From Gluconobacter sp. P1C6_b (GTDB lineage Bacteria > Pseudomonadota > Alphaproteobacteria > Acetobacterales > Acetobacteraceae), in contig NZ_JACRVU010000013.1 of NCBI RefSeq assembly GCF_018811945.1, positions 1-64,000 of the forward strand: DNA of 64,000 nt, read 5' to 3'. The position numbers and the translations under genes are program-made. This document shows positions 35,510 to 44,886 of this stretch, piece after piece (the first letter of the stretch is position 1; every line of letters starts with the position of its first letter). Below the pieces are notes generated by a model, which worked only from the letters and a program-made list of their open reading frames with translations, had not been told where the DNA came from and searched no databases.

Positions 35510-37554
35510 GCACTGAAGATTTCACCGATGATATGGACGCGATCCGGCTGATTTTCTTTGATGAATGCGACGAGCAACTCACGCTTCTGGAAGAAGAGCT
35601 GACGGCGCTTGAGGAAGAGCCCGAGAATGGAGAGAAGATCAATACGATCTTCCGGTGTGTTCATTCCATCAAAGGTGGAGCGGCCGCCTTTGGAATGGAA
35701 GATCTGGTAAGATTCTCCCATCTTTTCGAGAGCGTGCTTGACCGTTTCCGGTCAGGAGAACTGTCCGTAAATGCTGAGAGCATCAGGGTTTTTCTAAAGT
35801 GCAAGGATGCACTGTCGGATATCGTTTCAGATTTTAAAAATGGAGCCAGCACGTATGAGGTTGCTCCGGAGATAAGCGCCGAACTGGAGCACTATCTCGG
35901 GTCTGATGCTTCAGAACCGGAGCCGGCCTCTGAAGAGGTCGGAACGGAAGATATCTTCGGCATGTCTTTCGCGCCGGTGAAAATTGAAATTGATGCGCCC
36001 AGTGAGCAGCAGTTTTCAGTTGTCCTGACCGTATCCCCGGAGTTTTATGACCGCGGAGATGACATCCGGAATATCCTGATGGCATTGGAAGATCTGGGAC
36101 AGATCAAGGTACAGGTTGATAGTGATGCTGTGCCACTTCTTGCCGACATTTCACCGAGTCAGAGTTATCTGACATGGCAAATTTTTCTGACAACAGAAAA
36201 ACCACGAGAAAACATTGATGAGATTTTTGACTGGTGTGGCGATGACCTGCATGCGGTCATTACATCCGTGCCGGAAGAACCCGAACAAACCACAATACCA
36301 TCTGCGCCGGTTGTAGAAGAGAAAACGGACCCACCGGTCCGGAAAGGAACTGAGCGCAAGGATTCTGCGACCGTTCGGGTTGATATCCAGCGGATCGACA
36401 AACTGGTCGATCTGATTGGAGAACTGGTGATCAATCAAGGGGCCATTCAGTCCCAGATGCGTCGTAACAAGGTGCCGGGAGATTCATTTCTGGGGAGTGT
36501 GGTCACAGCGCAGGAGCAGCTTATCCACGAACTGCAGGAAAACGTCATTACGATGCGCGCCTATCCGATCAAGACGGTCTTCCAGAAGCTGGGGCGTGTT
36601 GTGCGGGAGACGGCCAGACTGACAGAAAAGCAGGTTCGGCTTGTTCTGGAAGGAGAGGACACGGAGGTTGATCGGTCCATTCTTGAAAAGCTCTCCGATC
36701 CTCTGACCCACATGGTTCGCAATGCCATTGATCACGGCATTGAAAGTCCAGAGGTCAGGGCGCAGGCGGGAAAGGATCCTGAGGGTCTGCTCCGACTGCG
36801 TGCCTTTCAACGCTCTGGTCGGATCATCGTGGAAATTCAGGATGACGGGGCCGGTCTGGACCCGGACAGGATCTACGAAAAAGCTGTTGAAAAGAAGATT
36901 ATTGAAAAGGGTCAAAGGCTGGATCGGGAAGAAATCTATTCCCTGATTTTCGAGCCGGGGTTTTCGACTGTTGCGGAAGTGACCGATGTCTCAGGCCGGG
37001 GCGTGGGAATGGACGTTGTCAAACAAAGTCTTCAGCAGATTAACGGACGGATTTTCATCAGTTCATCAAAGGGAAAAGGAACAATATTTTCAATATCTCT
37101 GCCTTTTACCCTCTCGGTTATTGAGGGCATTATCTTTAAGTCGGAAGGGCAGGATTTTGTTGTCCCGATCAATAATGTTTCAGAGACGATAATATTCGAT
37201 AACAGTAAGGCATTTCATATTGGAGAAGGAAAATATGGATACCCTTATCGAGAGGGCTATCTGTCCGTAATTTATGCCTCAGACCTGCTGGGTGTTCATT
37301 CGGATGAGAAAAATCAGAAAATATGCTTCGTTATCGAGAATGAAAACGAAGAAAAAATGGCATTTATTGTGGATAAGATTATCGATCAATCGAGGTTTGT
37401 GGTGAAGAATCTGGAAGATAATTATCGAAAAATTGCCTGTTTCTCGACTGCAACCATTCTGGGAGACGGTAACGTAGCATTTATTCTGGATGTAGAATTT
37501 CTATTTGGTGAGCTTTTGAAGAAAAGAGAAAGTTCATTGGAGGAAAGAGTATGA
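35506..37554 (+). CDS. cheA: chemotaxis histidine kinase CheA
   Basis: 682 residues with the full order: HPt domain with H53 (FRCVHSIKGGAAAFG), a P2-like region (about 150-260), dimerisation helices (LVDLIGELVINQGAIQ), the ATP-binding N-box (THMVRNAIDHGIESP) and G-boxes (DDGAGLD, VSGRGVGMDVV), and the CheW-like P5 domain. The 3' third of the gene (from about 37080) is much more AT-rich than the 5' part. It overlaps cheW by 4 nt. Confidence 0.97.
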   Translation: MSTEDFTDDMDAIRLIFFDECDEQLTLLEEELTALEEEPENGEKINTIFRCVHSIKGGAAAFGMEDLVRFSHLFESVLDRFRSGELSVNAESIRVFLKCKDALSDIVSDFKNGASTYEVAPEISAELEHYLGSDASEPEPASEEVGTEDIFGMSFAPVKIEIDAPSEQQFSVVLTVSPEFYDRGDDIRNILMALEDLGQIKVQVDSDAVPLLADISPSQSYLTWQIFLTTEKPRENIDEIFDWCGDDLHAVITSVPEEPEQTTIPSAPVVEEKTDPPVRKGTERKDSATVRVDIQRIDKLVDLIGELVINQGAIQSQMRRNKVPGDSFLGSVVTAQEQLIHELQENVITMRAYPIKTVFQKLGRVVRETARLTEKQVRLVLEGEDTEVDRSILEKLSDPLTHMVRNAIDHGIESPEVRAQAGKDPEGLLRLRAFQRSGRIIVEIQDDGAGLDPDRIYEKAVEKKIIEKGQRLDREEIYSLIFEPGFSTVAEVTDVSGRGVGMDVVKQSLQQINGRIFISSSKGKGTIFSISLPFTLSVIEGIIFKSEGQDFVVPINNVSETIIFDNSKAFHIGEGKYGYPYREGYLSVIYASDLLGVHSDEKNQKICFVIENENEEKMAFIVDKIIDQSRFVVKNLEDNYRKIACFSTATILGDGNVAFILDVEFLFGELLKKRESSLEERV

Positions 37555-37979
37555 TTGGGGAAAAAGCGCTGGTCTTTTCTTTGGGAAATCAGGAGTTTTC
37601 TATCCAGATTTCGGCCGTGAAGGAAATCAAGACCTGGTCAAAAGCAACACCTTTCCCGGCGGCACCCGCATTTGTTGAAGGCGTGGTGAATGTTCGGGGG
37701 GCCGTCATTCCCCTCGTGGATATGGCCAGGATGATGGGCGTTTCTGAGAACGGCAATGAGAAAAAAGCAATTATTTTCCTGAAAAACAAAGACAAGGTTA
37801 TCGGGTTCTCGGTTTCGAATGTGACGGATATCTCGGATATGGATGAGGAGGAATTCAAGCCTCTGCCCGAATTGTCCAGCGATGATCTCAAATATTTTCT
37901 GAATGGAATTCAGCCTGTAGCAGATCGTCTGATATTTTCTGTGAATGTAGACGCGCTGTTTGAGGGGAGTCTGCAATGA
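37551..37979 (+). CDS. cheW: chemotaxis coupling protein CheW
   Basis: A 142-residue SH3-like adaptor linking receptor and CheA. EIKTWSKATPFPAAPAFVEG and NVRGAVIPLVDMARMMG are the CheW signature regions. It overlaps cheA and cheR by 4 nt and shares the lowered GC of the cheA 3' end. Confidence 0.95.
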   Translation: MIGEKALVFSLGNQEFSIQISAVKEIKTWSKATPFPAAPAFVEGVVNVRGAVIPLVDMARMMGVSENGNEKKAIIFLKNKDKVIGFSVSNVTDISDMDEEEFKPLPELSSDDLKYFLNGIQPVADRLIFSVNVDALFEGSLQ

Positions 37980-38833
37980 CAGCGATCCCTGTGCTGGAGA
38001 CAGACGGAATTTCTGATGGAAACTTCCGGATTATCGCTGGAATTGCCAAGAGTTACGCTGGGATTTCTCTGTCTGAAAAGAAAAAGAGCCTCGTCTATTC
38101 CAGAATTTCCCGCCGTGTCCGGCAGGAGGGATTTGGCTGTTTCGACGAGTATTGCGCCTTTCTGATGAGTGAAGCGGGTTCTGACGAACGTCAGCATCTT
38201 GTTTCCGCGCTAACAACAAATGTCACCAGTTTTTATCGGGAAAAACACCACTTCTCATACCTGGAATCCCTGCTTCGTCAGCAGTTATATGGCCGCCTTG
38301 AACGCGGAGAAGAACTCAGGATCTGGTCTGCGGCCTGTTCGAGTGGCGAGGAAGCATATTCGATCGCCATGACAGTCATAAAATGTCTGCCCACCATTCC
38401 GCATCTGAAAGCGAAAATTCTGGCGACAGATATAGATTCCGATGTTCTGCAGCAGGCTCGCCTGGGAAGCTATGCTTCCATAGAAGCCGAGGCTCTTTTT
38501 GAAGACGGAGTGCTGACGTCCTGTCGGCTTGAAGACGACCGGGTCGTCATGTCCGAAAAAATCCGGGAGATGATCCGTTTCCGACGTCTCAATCTGGTTG
38601 AACCCTGGCCATTTTCATCCCGTTTCCATGCCATTTTCTGCCGGAATGTCGCGATCTATTTTGATCGCGAAACGCAGGATCAACTATGGGGCAGTCTTTC
38701 GGGACGCATTTTTCCGGGGGGAGAGCTTTATCTGGGGCACTCGGAGCGTATCGCTCATCCTGAGCGGTTTGGCATGGAAAGCTTCGGGCATAATGCCTAT
38801 CGCAAGGTTTCATCTGGCAGGAGGGGCTCTTGA
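37976..38833 (+). CDS. cheR: chemotaxis methyltransferase CheR
   Basis: A 285-residue SAM-dependent enzyme that methylates receptor glutamates. The SAM-binding motif is IWSAACSSGEEAYSIAM, and ALTTNVTSFYREKHHF is the conserved N-terminal motif. IFCRNVAIYF and LYLGHSERI follow in the expected order. The upstream receptor ends in a pentapeptide-like xWxxF that could dock it. Confidence 0.95.
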   Translation: MTAIPVLETDGISDGNFRIIAGIAKSYAGISLSEKKKSLVYSRISRRVRQEGFGCFDEYCAFLMSEAGSDERQHLVSALTTNVTSFYREKHHFSYLESLLRQQLYGRLERGEELRIWSAACSSGEEAYSIAMTVIKCLPTIPHLKAKILATDIDSDVLQQARLGSYASIEAEALFEDGVLTSCRLEDDRVVMSEKIREMIRFRRLNLVEPWPFSSRFHAIFCRNVAIYFDRETQDQLWGSLSGRIFPGGELYLGHSERIAHPERFGMESFGHNAYRKVSSGRRGS

Positions 38834-39885
38834 GTGGCGCAAGACCCCTGACTGTCGTGGTCGTCGATGATTCCCTGACGACCCGCGCCCTGATTGCGGC
38901 CGCACTCCGGCGGGATCCCAGAGTAAAGATCGTGGGGACTGCCGGAACGCCGTTTGAAGCGCGTGATCTTATCGTACGACTGAATCCTGATGTGCTGACG
39001 CTCGATTTCGAAATGCCGTCCATGAATGGCCTGCAGTTTCTTGAAAAGATCATGAGGTTGCGGCCGATGCCCGTCGTGATGGTGTCGGGTCATCTTTCCA
39101 GTCACCGGGGACTGGTTGAGCAGTCGCTCCGGATGGGAGCTGCGGAATGGTATTCGAAAACGACCACGGCTAACGGTGAGGATCCGTTTGCGGGGCTGGG
39201 AGATGCGATTGTCCGGGCGGCGGCCATGAAGCGGCAGGCGCCTGTGACGGTTGATACGGATGCTGCAAGCAGGACTGCTTCGAAGATAGGAACTGTCGTG
39301 GGGATTGGTGCCTCGACAGGGGGCGTGGAAGCCCTGACGGATGTTCTGGGGCATTTCCCTGTGGCCTGTCCGCCAACGGTTATCGTGCAGCACATGCCGC
39401 GGCAGTTTTCAGAAAGCTTCGCACGTCGTCTGGACCGGATCGTGAAGCCGGAGGTCAGGCTGGCGGAAGAGGGCGATGTGCTGAAATCCGGCACGGTGTA
39501 TGTCGCGTCTGGTGGAGAACGCCATCTGCGCGTCCGCTGTGGCGTACGGCCTGGAGAATATGTCTGCCAGCTGGTTGCGGCCCCACCCGTTAACGGACAT
39601 CGCCCTTCGGTGGACGAGTTGTTCTATTCCCTCGCCACCACAGTCGGGAAAAATGCTGTGGGGGTCATTCTGACTGGGATGGAATGCGACGGGGCGCAGG
39701 GCCTGCTGGCCATGCGTCATGCCGGCGCCTCCACAATCGGTCAGGACCGGGCGAGCTCCGTCATCTATGGCATGCCCCGGGCCGCATACGAACTGGGTGC
39801 TGTCGAAACGCAGCTTCCGCTTTCCGCCATTGGCGCAGCCATTCTCAATCTTTGTGAACGTCGCTCTCTGGAGACATATCCATGA
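38830..39885 (+). CDS. cheB: chemotaxis methylesterase CheB
   Basis: 351 residues: receiver domain with phospho-acceptor D59 (LTLDFEMPSMNG), a linker, then the methylesterase domain with catalytic Ser (IGASTGGVEAL), His (VQHMPRQFSESFARRLD) and Asp (GMECDGAQGL). It reverses CheR methylation. The start is TTG 38830, overlapping the cheR stop. Confidence 0.95.
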   Translation: MSGARPLTVVVVDDSLTTRALIAAALRRDPRVKIVGTAGTPFEARDLIVRLNPDVLTLDFEMPSMNGLQFLEKIMRLRPMPVVMVSGHLSSHRGLVEQSLRMGAAEWYSKTTTANGEDPFAGLGDAIVRAAAMKRQAPVTVDTDAASRTASKIGTVVGIGASTGGVEALTDVLGHFPVACPPTVIVQHMPRQFSESFARRLDRIVKPEVRLAEEGDVLKSGTVYVASGGERHLRVRCGVRPGEYVCQLVAAPPVNGHRPSVDELFYSLATTVGKNAVGVILTGMECDGAQGLLAMRHAGASTIGQDRASSVIYGMPRAAYELGAVETQLPLSAIGAAILNLCERRSLETYP

Positions 39886-40277
39886 TTTCAGCCTCCTCCA
39901 TGTCCGTCCTTCTTGTCGACGATCAGACATCCATCCGCTCTATCCTGCGTAATACGCTGAGCCAGATCGGGTTCGTACAGATCGCTGGTGTCCGGAATGG
40001 ACTGGAAGCGCTCGAACATCTCAAAAGCAATCCGGTTCATTTGATTATTTCGGATTTCAACATGCCGGATATGGATGGGCTTGAGCTTCTGAAAGTGGTC
40101 AGAAGTAATGCGCGGACTGCGAAAACGGGCTTCATCATGCTGACCGGACAGGCCAGCAAGGATCTGGTTCAGCAGGCCATTGCGGAAGGGGTGAACAATT
40201 TCCTGGCCAAGCCCTTTACGGCCAGTTCGCTCAAATCCCGTATCGAAGCCGTTTTTGGACCGATCTGCAGTGTCTGA
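39882..40277 (+). CDS. second CheY-like receiver protein
   Basis: 131 residues, a stand-alone receiver: D13/D14, D58 (IISDFNMPDMDG), T in MLTGQ and K in FLAKPFTA. It differs enough from the first CheY to suggest a separate role such as motor binding versus phosphate sink. It overlaps cheB by 4 nt. Confidence 0.92.
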   Translation: MISASSMSVLLVDDQTSIRSILRNTLSQIGFVQIAGVRNGLEALEHLKSNPVHLIISDFNMPDMDGLELLKVVRSNARTAKTGFIMLTGQASKDLVQQAIAEGVNNFLAKPFTASSLKSRIEAVFGPICSV

Positions 40278-40608
40278 GGCGTCAGGGAAGCTGGCATTGC
40301 CGCAAGTTCTGGAAGGCGTGGGTGCGCAGCTGTCTTCCAGTCTTCAGGATCTGCGCCGGCTGGAGAACGCCTGTCTGCAGGCGTGTGTGGGCGAGAATGT
40401 CACGTACCTGCAGGATTTTGACAGGATCACACAGGTTCTGGGTCAACTGGCGCAGTGTTGTGAGCAGTTAAGTCATGAGAGCGGTGTGAGGGAGGTGCAG
40501 GTTCAGCGTTCTATAGTGGATCGTCTGACACTCTCAGAGGTTCGGCAGCGTCTGCTGGCAGGTGCCATTCAGGTTTCCCCCGAGGCGGGGGAGATAGAAT
40601 TTTTCTGA
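40270..40608 (+). CDS. small helical protein at the end of the che operon
   Basis: Starting at GTG 40270, within the 3' end of the receiver gene, it encodes about 112 residues. Predicted all helical, with a central cysteine-containing helix (NACLQACVGENVTYLQDFDR), and ends in GEIEFF. I do not recognise the family. Position suggests a CheZ-like phosphatase or CheY-interacting helper, but the CheZ catalytic signature (an acidic/glutamine pair in a D-x-x-x-Q motif) is not clearly present; that role is speculation. Confidence 0.65.
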   Translation: MSEASGKLALPQVLEGVGAQLSSSLQDLRRLENACLQACVGENVTYLQDFDRITQVLGQLAQCCEQLSHESGVREVQVQRSIVDRLTLSEVRQRLLAGAIQVSPEAGEIEFF

Positions 40609-40626
40609 AATCCCGGAAGGATTTTG

Positions 40627-41022
40627 TCAGCTCGGTTTGCTGGCGTCGTCAGGGTTGGAGCGGATCATGGTCCGTTGTTTCTGCAGGCCGCGAATGATCT
40701 GCTCGATATCCTGCGGGCCGAAGACGATCCCCACCGGACCATAAGCGGGGTGCTGGAAAGCCAGCATGGAGCCTTCGGTCAGGGCATCGATCTGCAAGGC
40801 CCAGTTCGTTGTGTAGACCGGCGTAAAGCGCGCACCGGCAATAGGGGCCAGCGGCTGCGTTTCAATGAGGCTCGCATGCGCCAGCCCGAGACTGGTGATC
40901 AACTGGGAGAGCTGCTTTTCGTCCAGGGCAATGCTGCCTGAAGCGCCGCTTCCTTCCAGGAAAGACAGGATGATGGTCTTGCCGTCCTCTGAACGTGTGA
41001 CCTGCATGCGTGGTGCTGTCAT
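40627..41022 (-). CDS. hypothetical protein (131 aa)
   Basis: A soluble protein starting MTAPRMQVTRSEDGKTIILS with alternating strands. It ends in a short basic tail. No family recognised. It converges on the che operon and lies 35 nt downstream of ispE on the same strand, so it may belong to that transcript. Confidence 0.6.
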   Translation of the reverse strand: MTAPRMQVTRSEDGKTIILSFLEGSGASGSIALDEKQLSQLITSLGLAHASLIETQPLAPIAGARFTPVYTTNWALQIDALTEGSMLAFQHPAYGPVGIVFGPQDIEQIIRGLQKQRTMIRSNPDDASKPS

Positions 41023-41057
41023 GACGTCCGTCGCCCTTCTGCCCGGTTGTGTTGTGA

Positions 41058-41987
41058 TCAGGTGGAAGCTTCAGTGTGGTGGAAGCCGCCCGCCCATGTC
41101 CACCAACCCAGACGTGCGCTCTGTGCATTCAGGATGCGGGCGGCGGCAAGGGCGCTCTCGGGGCTGGAAAAAATGCCGAAACAGGTAGCACCCGAACCGC
41201 TCATGCGGCTGAGCAGGCAGCCAGGCAGGCTCTCGATCGAGGCCAGGACCGTGCCGATGACGGGGCATTGTGACAGGGCCGGGGCCTGAAGATCGTTCGT
41301 GGTGGCGTTCAGATCGGCCACCATGTCCTGCGCCGTGTTCCAGCGGGCAGGCAGAAACGGCTCGGGACGTTCAACAATACCGCCTCCTGCCGCGAAGGCC
41401 CGGAAAACGTCCGGTGTCGAGACACCGACACCCGGATTGACCAGCAGGAGACCCGCATCTGGCAGGACCGGAGCGGGGGCAAGAATCTCCCCAATGCCCT
41501 GCATCCGGGTCGGGCGCTGGGCAACGCAGACGGGAACATCCGCCCCCAGTGTTTCGGCAATCGGAAAGAGTGCTGCCTGATCGACATTCCATTCCCGCGC
41601 CAGCAGCCGCAGCGTTGCGGCCGCATCAGCCGACCCGCCACCAATCCCGGATGAGACAGGAAGGTTCTTTTGCAACTCCAGATGAAAGGATTCAGTCAGG
41701 CCGCCAATCGTGGTGCCGGACTGGGCCTGAAGGGCGCGGGCAGCGCGGAGCACAAGATTCTGGTCGTCCGCTTCAAGACCCTGTCCGAATGGTCCGTCGA
41801 TCGTCAGCGACATGGTGTCACTGGGAGCAGTAAGGGTAACGCGGTCTGCTGCGCCTGCGAATACGGCAAGACTGTCGAGCAGGTGATAGCCATCATCGCG
41901 GCGGCCGGTGACGTGCAGGAACAGGTTGATCTTGGCGTGCGCGGTAGCCTGAGGAGCGGCGGAAGAAGTCGTGTCTGGAAAGGTCAT
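41058..41987 (-). CDS. ispE: 4-diphosphocytidyl-2-C-methylerythritol kinase
   Basis: A 309-residue GHMP kinase of the MEP isoprenoid pathway. [20 protein letters not shown] is the N-terminal signature, and [20 protein letters not shown] is the ATP-binding glycine-rich loop. [14 protein letters not shown] is the C-terminal motif. ATG 41987 was chosen over a longer frame; it overlaps the TPR gene by 4 nt. Confidence 0.95.
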   Translation of the reverse strand: MTFPDTTSSAAPQATAHAKINLFLHVTGRRDDGYHLLDSLAVFAGAADRVTLTAPSDTMSLTIDGPFGQGLEADDQNLVLRAARALQAQSGTTIGGLTESFHLELQKNLPVSSGIGGGSADAAATLRLLAREWNVDQAALFPIAETLGADVPVCVAQRPTRMQGIGEILAPAPVLPDAGLLLVNPGVGVSTPDVFRAFAAGGGIVERPEPFLPARWNTAQDMVADLNATTNDLQAPALSQCPVIGTVLASIESLPGCLLSRMSGSGATCFGIFSSPESALAAARILNAQSARLGWWTWAGGFHHTEAST

Positions 41988-43759
41988 TGTTTCTGTTCGA
42001 AGGCTGCGAGATGGGGGCCGCCGCTCTGGAGCGCCTGCATCAGAAGGGCGCGATCCTGCGGCTGGGGATTGTCGTCCAGGGACTGGTTCCACTGGTCCTG
42101 TGCTTCGGTATGCCGTCCGAGATACCAGTAGGCAACGCCGAGATGGTAGCCGATTTCAGCATCGCTGGGCGCATGCTCCGCAGCCTGCACGAGGATGGGG
42201 AGCGCGGTTTTGATATCCGCGCGATATTTGAGCAGGGCCCAGGCGTAGCTGTCCTGAATGGAGGCGTCCGTTGGCTGGAGATCGACGGCCTTTTTCAGCA
42301 TGGCGAGGGCCTGAGCCTGATCCTCGTCATGCTCGATATTGGCATAGCCCACGAAATTGAGCACTTCGGGCTGGTCTGGCGCGAGTTCCAGCGCATGCTT
42401 CATGTCATCCTGTACCATCGGCCAGTTGCCGCTCTCTTCCGCAGCCATCGCGCGGCCGAGCAGGATGGGCCACAGGATTTCCTTGCGGGGCGGGGAAGCC
42501 TTGAGGGCGCGGGTATAGAGATCAATGGCCTGCGTATGATTGCCGCGCTGGTCTTCGACTTCCGCAAGCTGAATCAGGAATTCGGGATTGTCGGGACGCA
42601 GGGCAAGGGCGCGATGCAGGGCATCTGCTTCCTGCTCGAGGTCACCCGAGCGCAGGGCCAGGTTGATGCGCTCCTGTGCCGCCAGGGCAGCGAGGGGATC
42701 GGAAGATGGGATTCCGTCCAGTTCAGCCAGCCCGCTGGAGATCTGGTTGGCTTCCCGAAAGGTGTCGGCCAGAAAGATGCGGGCAATTGTCAGGCCAGGA
42801 TCAAGAAAAATGGCCTGTTGCAGGGCAATGATGGCCGGGTCCCGCGGAATGCCGTCCTGCTGGATGACATCCGTGATCATGAGGGCGATCTGCAGGTTGA
42901 GAACCGCGCCGCCAAGGGCCGGGCTCGGGCTCTTCAGATGCGGAAGGCTCTGCTGGATCGGGCCGATGACGAGAGCGGCCAGAGGAGATGTCACGCCAAG
43001 GGCTGCAATGGCGTCACTGGCGTCCTTGTGACGGCCATGGCGTTCGAGCCAGCTCCCATAGAGCTGTGCATAGAGGATCTGGAGTGTCAGCGGGTCTCCG
43101 GAGGCATTTCCCGTCCGGTGATAAAGCTGTCCCGCCAACTGCGGAGTGGGCAGGGATTCCGCGATCATGGCCGCATGCAGAAGATATAGCCTGCGGGTCG
43201 CGGGTTGGGCTGCCGCTTCTCCCAGCAGATTCAGGGCCTTGTCGGCATGCCCTTCGGCCGCAAGGCTCCAGGCCATGAGAGTGGGGGCAGCAATGGCGAC
43301 GAGCGGACCGTGATGGGGACTGCGGGTCAGGATACGGCGCATTTCGGCCCAGTCCTGACGGGCAAAGGCATCCTGCGCGAGAATGAGGGTCCCGATATCG
43401 CTGCCGACGTCATGATCGGGCAGTGCGTTGGCGAGTCTGACAGCCTCGGCCTGCTTCCCGGCCATCGCGGCATAGCGCAGGGCATCGTGCTGCAACCGGA
43501 GATTGTGCGGGGCGAGGGGCAAGGCATGCGAAAGCGCCAGATTGGCGGCGGAAACGTCTCCGCGTTCCATCATGACGGTCGCGGCCATCATCCAGCCGGT
43601 CAGGGATTTTTCGGGATTGACGGCTGGCAGCATGGCGGGAGGAACGGCGGCCGCGGCGCCCCCCGTGAGGCAGCCACCCAGCACAAGAACGGGAAGCGCC
43701 AGACGGAGCGGACGGGAAAAATCCTCGAATGATCTGGGCCAGCCGCGTGTGATCTGCAT
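41984..43759 (-). CDS. tetratricopeptide-repeat exported protein
   Basis: A 591-residue alpha-solenoid. A hydrophobic leader ([18 protein letters not shown]) looks like a signal peptide or a lipobox-like GGC. TPR-type helices recur from about residue 60 to the end, most clearly [20 protein letters not shown] and [20 protein letters not shown]. Probably a periplasmic scaffold; partners unknown. The start at ATG 43759 is likely but an ATG at 43798 is possible. Overlaps ispE by 4 nt. Confidence 0.85.
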   Translation of the reverse strand: MQITRGWPRSFEDFSRPLRLALPVLVLGGCLTGGAAAAVPPAMLPAVNPEKSLTGWMMAATVMMERGDVSAANLALSHALPLAPHNLRLQHDALRYAAMAGKQAEAVRLANALPDHDVGSDIGTLILAQDAFARQDWAEMRRILTRSPHHGPLVAIAAPTLMAWSLAAEGHADKALNLLGEAAAQPATRRLYLLHAAMIAESLPTPQLAGQLYHRTGNASGDPLTLQILYAQLYGSWLERHGRHKDASDAIAALGVTSPLAALVIGPIQQSLPHLKSPSPALGGAVLNLQIALMITDVIQQDGIPRDPAIIALQQAIFLDPGLTIARIFLADTFREANQISSGLAELDGIPSSDPLAALAAQERINLALRSGDLEQEADALHRALALRPDNPEFLIQLAEVEDQRGNHTQAIDLYTRALKASPPRKEILWPILLGRAMAAEESGNWPMVQDDMKHALELAPDQPEVLNFVGYANIEHDEDQAQALAMLKKAVDLQPTDASIQDSYAWALLKYRADIKTALPILVQAAEHAPSDAEIGYHLGVAYWYLGRHTEAQDQWNQSLDDNPQPQDRALLMQALQSGGPHLAAFEQKQ

Positions 43760-43858
43760 AATGGACGAAACTCTAGCCCTCTTGAGGCCTGACGCCAACC
43801 GCTCCTCCTCTCAGGAGGGCAGGGCTTCCGGCCTGGAGGTAACCAGAACGGATAGATC

Positions 43859-44704
43859 ATGACGCCCCAGCCGGTTGTGAGCCGGGCCGAACTTCTGGCC
43901 GCGCTCCAGCTTCAGTATGAATGGGGAGCCGACGAGGCTCTGTGCGAACTGCCCGTGGACCGTCTCTCCGAGGCGGCTCCCCGGCTGCCCGCTTCCATGC
44001 CGCAGCGCGCGGGAGAAGGACAGCGGATGGCTGTGCGGCCTTCGCCGGAAATGTGGGATGGCACGCGTCCGACCGGCGCAAAGGTTACCGGGACGGCAAC
44101 GGGTAGCCTCTCCCTGCAGGCGCTGGAGAAGGCGCCTGATCTTCCGACCCTGATGCGGCTGACCGAGGCCCCGGACGACCTGTTTCTGGCCCGGACCGCC
44201 ACGCACCGGCTGGAGCCGGTCTTCGTGGAGGACGCCCCCTTCATGCTGATCGGCGAGGCACCCGATGCAGACGAAGACCGGTCCGGCACACTCTTTGCGG
44301 GAGAGGCAGGCTCGCTTCTGGAGAAGATGCTGCGGTCAGCCGGGCTGGAGCGGGGGCAGATTTCCATGGCGCCGGCCCTGCCCTGGCGACCGCCGGGCGG
44401 GCGGACTCCGAGTGATACGGAGATGCAGGCCTGTCATCCGCTCCTGCTGCGGACGATTGCCCTATGTCGGCCCCGCTTTCTGGTGACGATGGGCGTGACG
44501 CCCCTGAAGATGCTGCTGGGGCCAGATGCGGCTGTCGGACGGTTGCGCGGGAAGTGGACGGAGGTTCGGGTTCCCGGGCTTGCGACTCCGGTTCCGCTCC
44601 TCCCGATGCGACACCCCCTTCAACTGCGGGCCAGTGCGGCTGCGCGGCGGAATGCGTGGCAGGATCTGCTGATTCTGATGGAGAAACTGGCTCCGGGGGG
44701 ATGA
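43859..44704 (+). CDS. family-4-like uracil-DNA glycosylase
   Basis: A 281-residue protein with UDG motif A as MLIGEAPDADEDRSGTLFAG and motif B as MRHPLQLR in place of HPSP-x-x-R. Family 4 enzymes bind a [4Fe-4S] cluster through four cysteines. Here the N-terminal CxxC is absent and the KCRPP cysteine is replaced (LPWRPPGGR); only the QACHPLLL cysteine remains. A long polar N-terminal region (about 1-90) is unlike short family members. It probably has lost the cluster; glycosylase activity is uncertain. Confidence 0.8.
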   Translation: MTPQPVVSRAELLAALQLQYEWGADEALCELPVDRLSEAAPRLPASMPQRAGEGQRMAVRPSPEMWDGTRPTGAKVTGTATGSLSLQALEKAPDLPTLMRLTEAPDDLFLARTATHRLEPVFVEDAPFMLIGEAPDADEDRSGTLFAGEAGSLLEKMLRSAGLERGQISMAPALPWRPPGGRTPSDTEMQACHPLLLRTIALCRPRFLVTMGVTPLKMLLGPDAAVGRLRGKWTEVRVPGLATPVPLLPMRHPLQLRASAAARRNAWQDLLILMEKLAPGG

Positions 44705-44886
44705 GGACCGAAGCGGTACAAATAGCATCATCAAAAAACTTCGGGAAAACGTAAAAAAACGCGCCAAGACAGGCGTTTGCCACTGGATTGTTTTGAGGTT
44801 GGGTTATATCATTGCCCAGTCCAAGGCTGCATCAAACTTAACAAGTTCTTGCCAACGGCATGCAAAGCGGGTAGCAACCCGCTGCT

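Noticed and set aside
44757-44778. Hairpin AAACGC/GCGTTT after the UDG gene as a terminator
   Set aside because: Only a 6-bp stem with a 10-nt loop and three T; too weak to call.
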